Shown: in pieces, positions 1-7,810 of the stretch | How positions within the stretch are numbered: position 1 is the first letter of the stretch | Layout of the letters: each line of letters begins with the position of its first letter | Source of the DNA: Bacteroidales bacterium UBA2559 | GTDB lineage: Bacteria; Bacteroidota; Bacteroidia; Bacteroidales; Bacteroidaceae | Length of the DNA stretch: 12,998 bases | Direction of reading: 5' to 3' | Assembly: GCA_002340405.1 (NCBI GenBank) | Contig: DDLZ01000084.1 | Span: 2,594 to 15,591, forward strand | Notes under the pieces: generated by a model | Told to the model about the DNA's origin: nothing | Database searches by the model: none | Seen by the model: only the letters and a program-made list of their open reading frames with translations | Position numbers and translations under genes: made by a program

Positions 1-4
1 AATA

Positions 5-493
5 TTAATTCTGTGCAAAACGAAAATCCGAACCTGTGTAATTTATATTGAACCTCTTTTTCTTAGAGTTCTTTCTTATTATCTGTTCTCTCTTTTTCAG
101 AACCTTATTCTCCTTTTCGTAAAAATACAAAGAAGAGAGCTGTAAATCACCTGCTCTGGCTCTTACATAATCCTGAAAACTTTCTTCAAACAACTTACGA
201 TCTTCCAGGAACCATTTGTTCCTAACCACAGCCTGCTCAATTTTCTCTATATCCGATATATACATAACCGAATCAACGGGTGAGAAAGACAAAGCAAACA
301 TATAGACATCGACTGTTTTGGCTCTCTTGTCCTGTTTATTGACCCTCATGGACTCGATATCCGTTTTTGATGTCACCAACCCCTCACCGGGCTGAAGAAC
401 AGGATTTCTGGTACGATCGGGCACCTGCGCAACAGACTGCACCGATGTTATGAAAAAAAATATGACCAGAGATATATAAAACCTGATTCGCAT
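5..493 (-). CDS. Secreted protein of unknown function, coupled to rpoD
   Basis: I do not recognise this 162-residue protein. Residues 1-23 form a clear signal peptide (a basic start, a hydrophobic run rich in Phe and Ile, and a VAQ cleavage site), so it should be exported to the periplasm or beyond; there is no lipobox Cys. The mature part has a mixed central region (about 60-90, including FALSFSPVDSVMYISDIE) and a charged, probably helical C-terminal half ending in a strongly basic patch (residues 130-147). No catalytic motif is visible. The start codon lies one base after the rpoD stop (TAA-T-ATG on the minus strand), with no room for its own promoter or leader, so translation probably depends on termination-reinitiation from rpoD and transcription on the rpoD promoter. 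The stop is at bases 5-7, so the gene is complete. Confidence 0.8.
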   Translation of the reverse strand: MRIRFYISLVIFFFITSVQSVAQVPDRTRNPVLQPGEGLVTSKTDIESMRVNKQDKRAKTVDVYMFALSFSPVDSVMYISDIEKIEQAVVRNKWFLEDRKLFEESFQDYVRARAGDLQLSSLYFYEKENKVLKKREQIIRKNSKKKRFNINYTGSDFRFAQN

Positions 494-494
494 A

Positions 495-1355
495 TTAGCC
501 CAAATAGGATTTCAACAGTTTACTACGAGAATTTTGACGAAGACGACGAATAGCCTTCTCCTTTATTTGACGTACACGCTCACGGGTCAGTCCAAACTTG
601 TCACCTATCTCTTCGAGAGTCATCTCACGACACCCAATGCCGAAAAACATTTTGATTATATCCTTTTCGCGGTCGGTAAGAGTTGACAATGCACGGTCTA
701 TCTCCTTTGAAAGTGATTCGTTCACAAGAGTCTTGTCTGCCATAGGTGAATCATCGTTCACAAGCACATCAAGCAGACTGTTATCTTCACCGTCAACAAA
801 AGGAGCATCGACTGAAATATGACGCCCCGACACTTTCAGGGTGTCGGTTATCTTTTCAACCGGAATATCCAGCATCTCAGAGAGTTCCTCCGGTGAAGGA
901 CGACGTTCATGTTCCTGTTCGAATTTGGAAAGAGCTTTGCTTATTTTGTTAAGCGAACCTACCTGATTCAAAGGAAGACGCACGATACGTGCCTGTTCAG
1001 CCAATGCCTGAAGTATGGACTGACGTATCCACCATACAGCATAACTGATAAATTTAAATCCTCTTGTTTCATCAAATTTTTCGGCTGCTTTTATGAGACC
1101 AAGGTTCCCTTCATTGATAAGGTCAGGAAGGCTTAGACCCTGGTTCTGATACTGTTTGGAGACCGATACCACAAAACGCAGATTTGCACGAGTGAGTTTT
1201 TCAAGAGCAGCCCTGTCACCCTTCCGGATGCGCTGTGCCAGCTCAACCTCCTCTTCGACAGTAATCAGCTCTTCACGACCGATTTCCTGTAAATACTTAT
1301 CAAGTGATGCGCTTTCACGGTTTGTTATGCTTTTTGTGATTTTTAATTGTCTCAT
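495..1355 (-). CDS. rpoD: Primary sigma factor, Bacteroidota RpoD type
   Basis: This is the housekeeping sigma-70 factor, which directs core RNA polymerase to the TTG / TAnnTTTG promoters of the phylum. At 286 residues it is far shorter than the E. coli protein because region 1.1 and the non-conserved insert are absent, as is normal for the Bacteroidota primary sigma factor. Visible regions are 1.2 (about 17-45), 2 (46-120, with [20 protein letters not shown] at 76-95 and the promoter-melting segment [13 protein letters not shown] at 100-112), 3 (about 130-205) and 4 (about 218-280, with the helix-turn-helix [22 protein letters not shown] at 247-268). A good promoter lies about 90 bases upstream and a secreted protein follows one base downstream. 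The family assignment is secure from the sequence; the primary, not alternative, role is inferred from the length and complete region 2-4 set. Confidence 0.97.
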   Translation of the reverse strand: MRQLKITKSITNRESASLDKYLQEIGREELITVEEEVELAQRIRKGDRAALEKLTRANLRFVVSVSKQYQNQGLSLPDLINEGNLGLIKAAEKFDETRGFKFISYAVWWIRQSILQALAEQARIVRLPLNQVGSLNKISKALSKFEQEHERRPSPEELSEMLDIPVEKITDTLKVSGRHISVDAPFVDGEDNSLLDVLVNDDSPMADKTLVNESLSKEIDRALSTLTDREKDIIKMFFGIGCREMTLEEIGDKFGLTRERVRQIKEKAIRRLRQNSRSKLLKSYLG

Positions 1356-1446
1356 TTTCAGTATATAGTGTATTTATTTGTAATTGAATTAATTTGCTTT
1401 GTAATTAGACGTCCGTATGCCTGTTAAAATTTGGGCGAATTGGGCG

Positions 1447-1478
1447 CAAATATAGTAATAATTAAGGATAAAATCAAA
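1447..1478 (-). promoter_or_regulatory. rpoD promoter
   Basis: Read on the minus strand, TTTG (1475-1478) is followed after exactly 20 nt by TATATTTG (1447-1454), a full match to the Bacteroidota consensus TTG-N19-21-TAnnTTTG. Transcription should begin near 1440, giving a leader of about 85 nt. A 7-mer, TTGGGCG, occurs twice at 9-base spacing (1431-1437 and 1440-1446) across the predicted start site. Confidence 0.75.
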
Positions 1479-1520
1479 TTTATTTTTTTTACTGTCCGAA
1501 GTCAGAAATATTATAATTTC

Positions 1521-1561
1521 AGAATGGATGAAGCGGCCTGTTTGTCCGCTTCATCCATTCT
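1521..1561 (-). terminator. Hairpin terminator downstream of the HtrA gene
   Basis: A 16-bp perfect inverted repeat (arms 1521-1536 and 1546-1561, 9-base loop) lies 21 bases beyond the protease stop codon. No long U-tract follows on the minus strand, only an AT-rich stretch, so it may act as a terminator, an RNA 3' stabiliser, or both. It separates the protease unit from the rpoD promoter. Confidence 0.7.
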
Positions 1562-1582
1562 ATTCCTACAATCAGATATATA

Positions 1583-3103
1583 TTAATCCTCATCAAGGCC
1601 TACCGCATAGTTTGCCCTGCGGCCTGACGGATAAATACCGGTAATAAACAGCACCTGATCGGGCGACTTAACAGCCTCATCATATACCTGTTCAATATCA
1701 TCCAGTGACCTGATTTGCCTGTTGTTTATCTTCAGGATTATGAATCCGCGCTGGATGCCGGCATCTTTTAAAAGTCCGTCTCTAAGACCGCTTACCTGCA
1801 TGCCGTAACCTATATTAAGCTGACGGCGTATCTGTTCCGGCACAGTACTGAATGTAGCGCCCAGAACTTCAATATCGGTAGCTTTGACTATTTCGGTATT
1901 ACCCTTGAAGTTTTTCAGTTCGACGTCGACCTTCCTGCTCCTCTTATCCCTAAGTATGGTAACCTCAACCTTATCTCCGGGGCTGAACTGTACTATAGTC
2001 TCCTGAAGCTCGGCCATGGTCCTGACTTTCTTACCATTGATAGCAGTAATGATATCTCCCTCTTTCAGGCCTGCTGCCAGAGCACCGCCGCCATCGGAAA
2101 CTTCACTTACATAGACTCCTTCAATAGTTCCGAAATCCTTGTCTTTGTTCTCCTCCAACTGACGCAATACAGCCACATCGCCACCACGAATTCCGAGAAT
2201 GGCACGCTGGACTGAACCGTACTCTTTAAGGTCGGCCACAACCTTTTTTACGATAGTGGTCGGTATGGCAAAACCGTATCCTGCATATGTGCCGGTCGGT
2301 GACTCAAGAGCCGCATTTATTCCAACAAGTTCGCCTTTCACGTTTACCAGCGCTCCACCGCTGTTTCCCATGTTGATAGCGGCATCGGTTTGAATAAACG
2401 ACTCAATACTCTCACTGCCTTCATATATACCTATTTTTCTTGCCTTAGCACTTACCACACCGGCTGTTACGCTGGAAGTAAGATTAAATGGATTTCCTAC
2501 GGCAAGAACCCATTCGCCAAGCTTAAGGTCATCGGAATTGCCCATTGGAATTATCGGGAAATCGTCTCCTTCTATCTTAATTAGGGCAAGGTCAGTACTG
2601 GGATCCGTCCCTACGACTACTGCCGGGAAAATTCGGCTGTCGTTGAGACTCACCTCAATTTCGTCAGCTCTGTCTATGACATGATTGTTGGTTACAATAT
2701 AACCGTCTTTGGAAAGTATGACTCCCGATCCGTAGCCGACCTGAGGTCTGCTCTCAATTTGGCGCCGACGCTGACGCGACTGATCACCGAATCCGAAGAA
2801 ATATTCGAAAATGTCAGGCATCTCCTGTATTACCTGGGTCCTTCCACTCACAGTAGCCTTAATATGCACCACACCATGTACGGCCAATTCAGCCGCTTCG
2901 GTAAGGTCAACAGGTTGCAGCTTGGCTGCAGGGATCATACTGGCGTTGCTCGCAAATGAGTACGGAAGGTTAGATTCTGTAACATACACCGGAGTGTTGC
3001 GGCTATTTTTCTTATTTACAAGATGGGTCGTAACACCGGCTGCCGCTACACAGCAACCGATAAGTAAAAGTGAATATGCTACAATTTTAGTTCTCTTTTT
3101 CAT
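1583..3103 (-). CDS. htrA: HtrA/DegP-family periplasmic serine endoprotease (S1C, two PDZ domains)
   Basis: This is an envelope protein-quality-control protease that degrades or holds misfolded periplasmic proteins. Residues 1-29 form an N-terminal signal or anchor segment. The trypsin-like domain spans about 65-295 with the triad His141 (VTNNHV), Asp171 (TDLALIKI) and Ser248 (GNSGG). A basic loop with an RQRRRQ segment (110-115) resembles the flexible LA loop of DegP. PDZ1 covers about 300-395 and PDZ2 about 410-500, so the order and the 506-residue length fit the two-PDZ Do subfamily. The gene appears monocistronic: a -7 box and dyads lie upstream and a 16-bp hairpin downstream. The family is certain. 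Whether it is closer to DegP or DegQ cannot be decided from the sequence alone, and htrA is used here as the generic symbol. Confidence 0.96.
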   Translation of the reverse strand: MKKRTKIVAYSLLLIGCCVAAAGVTTHLVNKKNSRNTPVYVTESNLPYSFASNASMIPAAKLQPVDLTEAAELAVHGVVHIKATVSGRTQVIQEMPDIFEYFFGFGDQSRQRRRQIESRPQVGYGSGVILSKDGYIVTNNHVIDRADEIEVSLNDSRIFPAVVVGTDPSTDLALIKIEGDDFPIIPMGNSDDLKLGEWVLAVGNPFNLTSSVTAGVVSAKARKIGIYEGSESIESFIQTDAAINMGNSGGALVNVKGELVGINAALESPTGTYAGYGFAIPTTIVKKVVADLKEYGSVQRAILGIRGGDVAVLRQLEENKDKDFGTIEGVYVSEVSDGGGALAAGLKEGDIITAINGKKVRTMAELQETIVQFSPGDKVEVTILRDKRSRKVDVELKNFKGNTEIVKATDIEVLGATFSTVPEQIRRQLNIGYGMQVSGLRDGLLKDAGIQRGFIILKINNRQIRSLDDIEQVYDEAVKSPDQVLFITGIYPSGRRANYAVGLDED

Positions 3104-3150
3104 ATTCTATTTTCTTGTTTTAGTTAATTATATAGTTATATACTAAGTTT

Positions 3151-3169
3151 GATGTTAATTCTTAACATC
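3151..3169 (-). promoter_or_regulatory. Perfect dyad in the HtrA gene leader
   Basis: GATGTTAA, three bases, TTAACATC: an 8-bp perfect inverted repeat with a very short loop. It lies between the predicted -7 box (3182-3189) and the protease start codon at 3103, so it falls in the first bases of the transcript. It may be an operator or a 5' RNA hairpin. A second, imperfect inverted repeat (3175-3184 with 3216-3225, one mismatch in 10) brackets the -7 box. Confidence 0.35.
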
Positions 3170-3181
3170 TCACTCATCTGT

Positions 3182-3189
3182 CAAATATA
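3182..3189 (-). promoter_or_regulatory. Probable -7 box of the HtrA gene promoter
   Basis: On the minus strand this reads TATATTTG, identical to the rpoD -7 box. No TTG is found 19-21 bases upstream, so the -33 element is missing or degenerate, which would suit a promoter that needs an activator. The leader would be about 75 nt. Confidence 0.45.
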
Positions 3190-3266
3190 TGCAACTTTCA
3201 AGCCAAGTGATACTCTTGTCAGATGTTTTTTGCCAATAATTAACTAAATAGACCTGAATTTAATAA

Positions 3267-6173
3267 TTACTTATACCCGAACACCTCATCCAGAGTGACC
3301 TCCTCTACCTTTCCAAGCGAATTCAAGAACTCAGTATCAAGTTCTTTGATGTCACCCAGAATACCATAAATGTAGGTACGTCCCTGAATCCATTTTTGCT
3401 GACACTCAATTACATCGTCCATAGTCAAAGCTGACAGATTGTCATATATCACCTTCACAAGCGGCTCCTCCAATCCCAGCTCCCTGGTGTTAATGTAACT
3501 GCTGAGTACTGACATACCGGTTGTACGGTTAGTACGCAAGACCGACTCAAGTCCTGTCTTGGCCACCTGGAACGACTTCTCCGATTCCGGCATTTCATTT
3601 ATGATAAGGTCAAATGCCTCAACGGCCGTCTGAAGCTTGTCATTTTGAGAACCTATTCTCGCATAGAAACTGTAAGTGTCATCAACGAACGAAGGTGTTG
3701 TAAGCATTGCACCTGCACTGTAAGCCAAAGCCCTTGCCTCACGCATCTCCTGGAAAACTATCGAATTCATACCGCCTCCGAAGTATTCATTGAAAAGCTG
3801 GATGGAAGGAGCATCGGCTAACGAGAACCGCTCGCCGCGGTCAGAATACTGTATATAGTTGAACTGACGGGAATCGTATGGAGCAATAATTACTTTAGGC
3901 TCGTCAACAATCTGTTTTTTGGAGTAAAGCCTTGTCAATTTCTGCAAATTGTCGGCAGTCTTGTGATGATTTAGAAGCACCTCTTTTGCATCGGCTTCAT
4001 CCTGCGGACCATAGAAGAGTACAGTATGCTCCTTGCTCAGAACATCCTTAACCATGTCAAGCAGTTCCTCCGATGTGAGAGCCATCAGTTGTTCATTGGA
4101 AAGAGTTATGGATTTTACATATTCAGGACCATAGATGACGTATTGATTGAGAGCATTCGAACAGCTTGTCTGATGAGACTTTGACATCTGACGTGCCATG
4201 AGCTCATCGTACTTGAGATTCTCCAGAATCGCTTCGTTCGGCTGGGCATTGAGCATAAGGTCCTCGACTATGTCGAGCATCTGTCCGAGATTCTCACCCA
4301 ATCCGTTGACTGAGAAGGTCATGGTGTTATCGCCCACACTAAAGCTGTGGTTACCCGCAATTTTGTACTCTTCAAAGGCAATCTCATCGGCACTGCGGGT
4401 AGGAGTCCCCAGATATGATAGATAATCAAAGGCAAAAGACAAAGCCGGATTGGTGCTGTTTCCCATTTCGAACCGGAAAGTGGCAGTAACTATATCATTG
4501 TTCTCATTCTTCTTGTAGAGCATCTCAATACCATCCTTCAGCATGCTCTTGGAAAGATCCTTTTCAAAATCCACAAATATCGGCTCAATCGGCTCTACCT
4601 GCTTCTCCGAAATTTCGGTCAGGAATGCACTCTGCATATCACGGTTAGTGGATATCGGAGTGATTGCGGGAGCCGTTATCTTATTGCTCTTTGGGTTGAC
4701 ACCCTGATGCTTGTAAACGACAACATATGAATCGTCCGAAAGATACTTTTCGGCCCACGCGGTCACATCGGCCTTAGTGATCTTTGAAAGGCGGTCTAAT
4801 AGAGCGACCTCATCGGCCCAGTCCGAACCCTTTACAAATGAGTTGACGAACTGCATTGCACGGCTGTCGTTGGACTCAAGCTGACGCATGCGGGACAGTT
4901 TGATGTTGGCTATTGCAGCCTCAATGAGAGCTTCGTCAAAATCGCCGGAACGGAGTTTGGCGACCTCGGCTAGAATCAGATCCTTGACCTCCTCCATTGA
5001 CTGTCCATCTTTAGGATAACCCTGAATTAAAAAATCCGAATAGTCTATGCGACCATATAGCTGTGAGCCGGCTGCAAGCACTTTTTGTTGCTGGTTCAGG
5101 TTCAGATCGATCAAACCGGCCTTTCCATTCGTGAGTATCGATCCCGCTATTTCGGCTATTTCGCTCTCCCTCTCCTTCTCACCCGGACAGCGCCAACCCA
5201 TAAGCATGAAATCCGACTCGGTGCCATATACATGCTTTACAACGGGTTCGGTCAAAGGTGCTTCAGGCTCATACCGAAGTTCAGGAATGGAAGGGTTAGG
5301 CTCCCAATCTCCGAAATACTTCTCTATAATGGTCACAAATTCATCGGGATCAAAATCGCCCGATACGCAAATTGCGATGTTGTTGGGAACATACATCGTT
5401 GCTTTCTGCTTTTTGATGGCACTGATTGAGGGGTTCTTCAAGTGTTCCTGCGTACCGATTACCTGCTGAAGTCCATAGGGATGATTCTTATAGAGTACCG
5501 AATCCAAAGCATAAAGGGCATTCATTACATCCTGATTCAGGTACATATTATACTCCTCATAGACAGTCTCCAGTTCGGTATGGAATCCGCGGATCACCAT
5601 ATTACGGAAACGGTCCGCCTGTATCCTTGCCCATGAATCAATCTGGTTGGATGGGATATTCTCCTGATAGCAGGTCAAATCATCCGATGTAAACGCATTG
5701 GTTCCACGCGATCCAATTATTGACATAAGTTTGTCATACTCATTGGGAATAGCCAGCTCTGACGCCTTATAGCTCAGGCTGTCAATAATATGATATATGG
5801 CGAGACGCTCCTGAGGATCTGTTTTGGTGCCATAAATGTCGAACAGTTCCTCAATTTGGTCAAGCAAAGGCTTCTCGGCGGCATAATCCGATGTCCCGAA
5901 ATTCTCGGTTCCCTTAAACATGATATGCTCCAGATAGTGTGCAAGACCGGTATTGTTGGAAGGATCGTTCTTTCCTCCGCTACGGACAGCGATATAAGTC
6001 TGCAGCCTGGGCTGCTCCTTATTAACACTCATATAAACTTTTAGTCCGTTGTCAAGCGTGTAAATCTTGGTCTTCATAGGATCATTTTTTACCGTCTCAT
6101 ATTTGGAACAAGATAACACACCCGGCAGGACTACAAACAGTGTAGTAAAAATAAAAAACAGTTTTTTTCTCAT
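3267..6173 (-). CDS. M16-family zinc metallopeptidase, predicted lipoprotein
   Basis: This is a full-length single-chain M16 (pitrilysin/insulinase-type) peptidase of 968 residues, with catalytic and inactive halves forming the two bowls of a closed peptide-degrading chamber. The signal peptide ends in a lipobox (VLSC, Cys22), so it is probably lipid-anchored in the envelope. The inverted zinc motif HYLEH is at 79-83 (ligands His79 and His83, catalytic Glu82). The third ligand is probably Glu206 or Glu207 in VYEEYN. The spacing to this Glu is about 45 residues longer than in the classical HxxEH-x76-E arrangement, because of a helical insert at roughly 95-155. The C-terminal half carries the conserved NEYFGGGMNSIVFQEMREAR segment (about 793-812). 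The gene has its own promoter and stands alone. The family is certain; the natural peptide substrate is unknown. Confidence 0.95.
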   Translation of the reverse strand: MRKKLFFIFTTLFVVLPGVLSCSKYETVKNDPMKTKIYTLDNGLKVYMSVNKEQPRLQTYIAVRSGGKNDPSNNTGLAHYLEHIMFKGTENFGTSDYAAEKPLLDQIEELFDIYGTKTDPQERLAIYHIIDSLSYKASELAIPNEYDKLMSIIGSRGTNAFTSDDLTCYQENIPSNQIDSWARIQADRFRNMVIRGFHTELETVYEEYNMYLNQDVMNALYALDSVLYKNHPYGLQQVIGTQEHLKNPSISAIKKQKATMYVPNNIAICVSGDFDPDEFVTIIEKYFGDWEPNPSIPELRYEPEAPLTEPVVKHVYGTESDFMLMGWRCPGEKERESEIAEIAGSILTNGKAGLIDLNLNQQQKVLAAGSQLYGRIDYSDFLIQGYPKDGQSMEEVKDLILAEVAKLRSGDFDEALIEAAIANIKLSRMRQLESNDSRAMQFVNSFVKGSDWADEVALLDRLSKITKADVTAWAEKYLSDDSYVVVYKHQGVNPKSNKITAPAITPISTNRDMQSAFLTEISEKQVEPIEPIFVDFEKDLSKSMLKDGIEMLYKKNENNDIVTATFRFEMGNSTNPALSFAFDYLSYLGTPTRSADEIAFEEYKIAGNHSFSVGDNTMTFSVNGLGENLGQMLDIVEDLMLNAQPNEAILENLKYDELMARQMSKSHQTSCSNALNQYVIYGPEYVKSITLSNEQLMALTSEELLDMVKDVLSKEHTVLFYGPQDEADAKEVLLNHHKTADNLQKLTRLYSKKQIVDEPKVIIAPYDSRQFNYIQYSDRGERFSLADAPSIQLFNEYFGGGMNSIVFQEMREARALAYSAGAMLTTPSFVDDTYSFYARIGSQNDKLQTAVEAFDLIINEMPESEKSFQVAKTGLESVLRTNRTTGMSVLSSYINTRELGLEEPLVKVIYDNLSALTMDDVIECQQKWIQGRTYIYGILGDIKELDTEFLNSLGKVEEVTLDEVFGYK

Positions 6174-6239
6174 CGCGATATTTATTTAATCATTATTCAG
6201 TAAAAAAAATTGAAATCAATGTCCAATTATTATAGTCTG

Positions 6240-6270
6240 CAAAATTAACATTCCGCATCGAAATTAACAA
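6240..6270 (-). promoter_or_regulatory. M16 peptidase gene promoter
   Basis: On the minus strand TTG (6268-6270) is followed after exactly 20 nt by TAATTTTG (6240-6247), a complete Bacteroidota promoter. The predicted start near 6233 gives a leader of about 60 nt. The promoter is divergent from that of rnpB. Confidence 0.72.
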
Positions 6271-6349
6271 GAACATGACTTTTATTTATGTAAATATCGC
6301 ATAATATTGAAGATTGAAGGTTTTCTTAAGCTGTATCGGCATTTTTTTG

Positions 6350-6357
6350 TACTTTTG
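6350..6357 (+). promoter_or_regulatory. -7 box of the rnpB promoter
   Basis: TACTTTTG matches TAnnTTTG and ends 9 bases before the first paired base of RNase P helix P1 (6366), as expected if transcription starts near 6363. I see no TTG at the normal -33 distance. Confidence 0.6.
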
Positions 6358-6362
6358 CAACT

Positions 6363-6730
6363 GAAACTGACCGGTCTGCCGCTGTCCTTTTCAGGGCGGA
6401 GGAAAGTCCGGGCAACAGAGAGCATTCCACTTCCTAACAGGAAGCAGTCGGTGACGACTGAGCAGTGCAGAAGAAAATAACCGCCTTAAAAGGTAAGGGT
6501 GAGAAGGTGGGGTAAGAGCCTACCAGGTCTGTGGTGACACAGATGCTGTGTACATTGGAGGTTGCAAGTTCATGTAAACCGGCGTCAGAGGGCTGCTCGC
6601 CCAAGCCGGAGGGTAGAACGCGCGTAGCCTTAAGGCTGCGGAGCCTGTCGGTGACGGCAGGTCAAGATTAATGGCAGACACTGCCGGTATTTATCCGGCA
6701 GCACAGAACCCGGCTTACAGGTCAGTTTTT
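6363..6730 (+). ncRNA. rnpB: RNase P RNA, bacterial type A
   Basis: This is the catalytic RNA of RNase P, which with the RnpA protein removes 5' leaders from pre-tRNAs. The universally conserved blocks are present: GGAGGAAAGTCCGGGC at 6398-6413, and ACAGAACCCGGCTTA at 6703-6717. ACTGACC (6366-6372) pairs with GGTCAGT (6720-6726) to close helix P1, and GGTAAGAGCC (6511-6520) matches the conserved core. The length of about 365 nt fits type A. A run of eight T (6726-6733) directly after P1 gives an intrinsic terminator-like end. The exact 5' end is inferred from the -7 box and P1. The next gene starts at 6747, only 13 bases past the T-run. Confidence 0.95.
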
Positions 6731-6733
6731 TTT
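6726..6733 (+). terminator. U-tract at the end of rnpB
   Basis: Eight consecutive T follow the 3' strand of helix P1. The U-tract may release the RNA, but P1 is a long-range helix and not a local hairpin, so it may be leaky. Leakage would supply transcript to the FHA gene beginning at 6747. Confidence 0.5.
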
Positions 6734-6746
6734 ATCGCATTATCAT

Positions 6747-7268
6747 ATGAAACGTATAAGATGTCCCAAATGTAAACAGTACAACACGTTTGACGAGACC
6801 CGTTACAGTAAAGGGCAGTCACTCGTGTTTGAATGTACATCATGCCGCAAGCAGTTCCGCATCAGGATAGGGACCTCAAAATTGTCATCAGTCGATAAAG
6901 ACGAAGCAGATAAACAGGATGCAGAAGATTTGGGATTCGGTTTGATAGAGGTCGTGGAAAACGTTTTTGCATACCGACAAAGTTTTGCTCTGAAGGAAGG
7001 CGACAACATAATAGGACGACAAAATCCGGGCGACAACATTACCATACCCATAGAGACCACAGACCGAAGCATGGACCGCAGGCACTGTGTAATAACAGTT
7101 ACAAGGGATCCTTCAACAGGTAAAAACAGCTATTCGCTCAGGGACTATCCCAGCCTGACCGGTACATTCCTCTTCAACCGCATTTTGGGTAATAGAGAAC
7201 AAGTAATGATTGAAGACGGTGCCATTATTACACTGGGGGCAACCACCCTGATTTTCACGGCAGATTAA
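6747..7268 (+). CDS. Zinc-ribbon and FHA-domain protein
   Basis: This 173-residue cytoplasmic protein (no signal peptide or membrane segment) has two modules. The N-terminal zinc ribbon uses Cys6, Cys9, Cys30 and Cys33 (CPKC and CTSC knuckles), resembling the MJ0042 / zinc-ribbon_5 type. A charged linker (about 45-65) leads to an FHA domain (about 70-173), which binds phosphothreonine peptides. Its conserved residues are visible: Gly90-Arg91 in IIGRQ, Ser108 and Arg111-His113 in SMDRRH, and Asn144 in the GTFLFNR loop. The fold is therefore probably a functional phosphopeptide reader, but no Ser/Thr kinase or phosphatase is encoded nearby, so the partner is unknown. No promoter is recognisable in the 13 bases after rnpB, so expression probably depends on read-through or on a promoter inside rnpB. 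The gene ends 26 bases from a convergent gene. Confidence 0.9.
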   Translation: MKRIRCPKCKQYNTFDETRYSKGQSLVFECTSCRKQFRIRIGTSKLSSVDKDEADKQDAEDLGFGLIEVVENVFAYRQSFALKEGDNIIGRQNPGDNITIPIETTDRSMDRRHCVITVTRDPSTGKNSYSLRDYPSLTGTFLFNRILGNREQVMIEDGAIITLGATTLIFTAD

Positions 7269-7294
7269 CCTGACTTACAGTAATCTTAATATCA

Positions 7295-7786
7295 CTATTG
7301 TGCGTATTGTGTGCTTGATTTCTTCTGATAAGGCTCCAGAATACAGACCTTGAAAGAAAACGTCTCATTGGGATTAACGTAGTTCTTGAAGTCCTCCCAC
7401 TCGATTATCAATGTGAGCTTGCCCTTTTCTACATCATATCTGTTATTCTGCATCAAAATACGGCTGTTCTGATTCAACACGGGATATACATACGGAAGTA
7501 TGTTATCACGACCGTCGGCATCGACCATATAAACAAGTACTGCGCCCTTTTCTAAGACAACATCATTGATTTCAGGAAAGTTAAATTGCTGATAGACATA
7601 GAAGCCGGGCATGCCTTCATCACCGCTCAGCGACCATGCCGTTCCTTTAGCTTCAATGTAGTCGGTAAACATCTTAACGACCGGATCAGTCACTTCATAT
7701 GTTATGTTATAAATTGTGTCAGCTGAATCACCACAGCCACACAGCAGCATAGTTGCGAAAACAGCAAAAAACATTTTTTTCCTCAT
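7295..7786 (-). CDS. Small predicted lipoprotein of unknown function
   Basis: This 163-residue protein has a basic start (MRKK), a short hydrophobic stretch and a lipobox-like LCGC with Cys18 as the likely lipidated residue. Cys at the -2 position is unusual but tolerated. Acidic residues follow soon after (Asp20, Asp23), in keeping with Bacteroidota surface or outer-membrane lipoproteins, though this is not proof of surface location. The mature part alternates hydrophobic and polar residues as in a beta-rich domain, with no catalytic motif I can name. It starts 24 bases after the TonB-CTD gene on the same strand, with no promoter seen between them, so the two probably form an operon. Its 3' end converges on the FHA gene across 26 bases with no clear terminator. 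Confidence 0.85.
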   Translation of the reverse strand: MRKKMFFAVFATMLLCGCGDSADTIYNITYEVTDPVVKMFTDYIEAKGTAWSLSGDEGMPGFYVYQQFNFPEINDVVLEKGAVLVYMVDADGRDNILPYVYPVLNQNSRILMQNNRYDVEKGKLTLIIEWEDFKNYVNPNETFSFKVCILEPYQKKSSTQYAQ

Positions 7787-7810
7787 AGCATCTCTTATTT
7801 TAATATGAAA

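Noticed and set aside
5047..5469. 140-codon plus-strand open frame inside the M16 peptidase gene
   Set aside because: It lies wholly antisense to a well-supported conserved gene, has no family resemblance or promoter, and reads as a shadow frame. Other antisense frames at 598-1368, 2199-3146, 7917-8348 and 8576-9904 were dropped for the same reason.
7269..7294. Bidirectional terminator between the convergent FHA and lipoprotein genes
   Set aside because: The 26-base gap contains no inverted repeat or T-run I can support.
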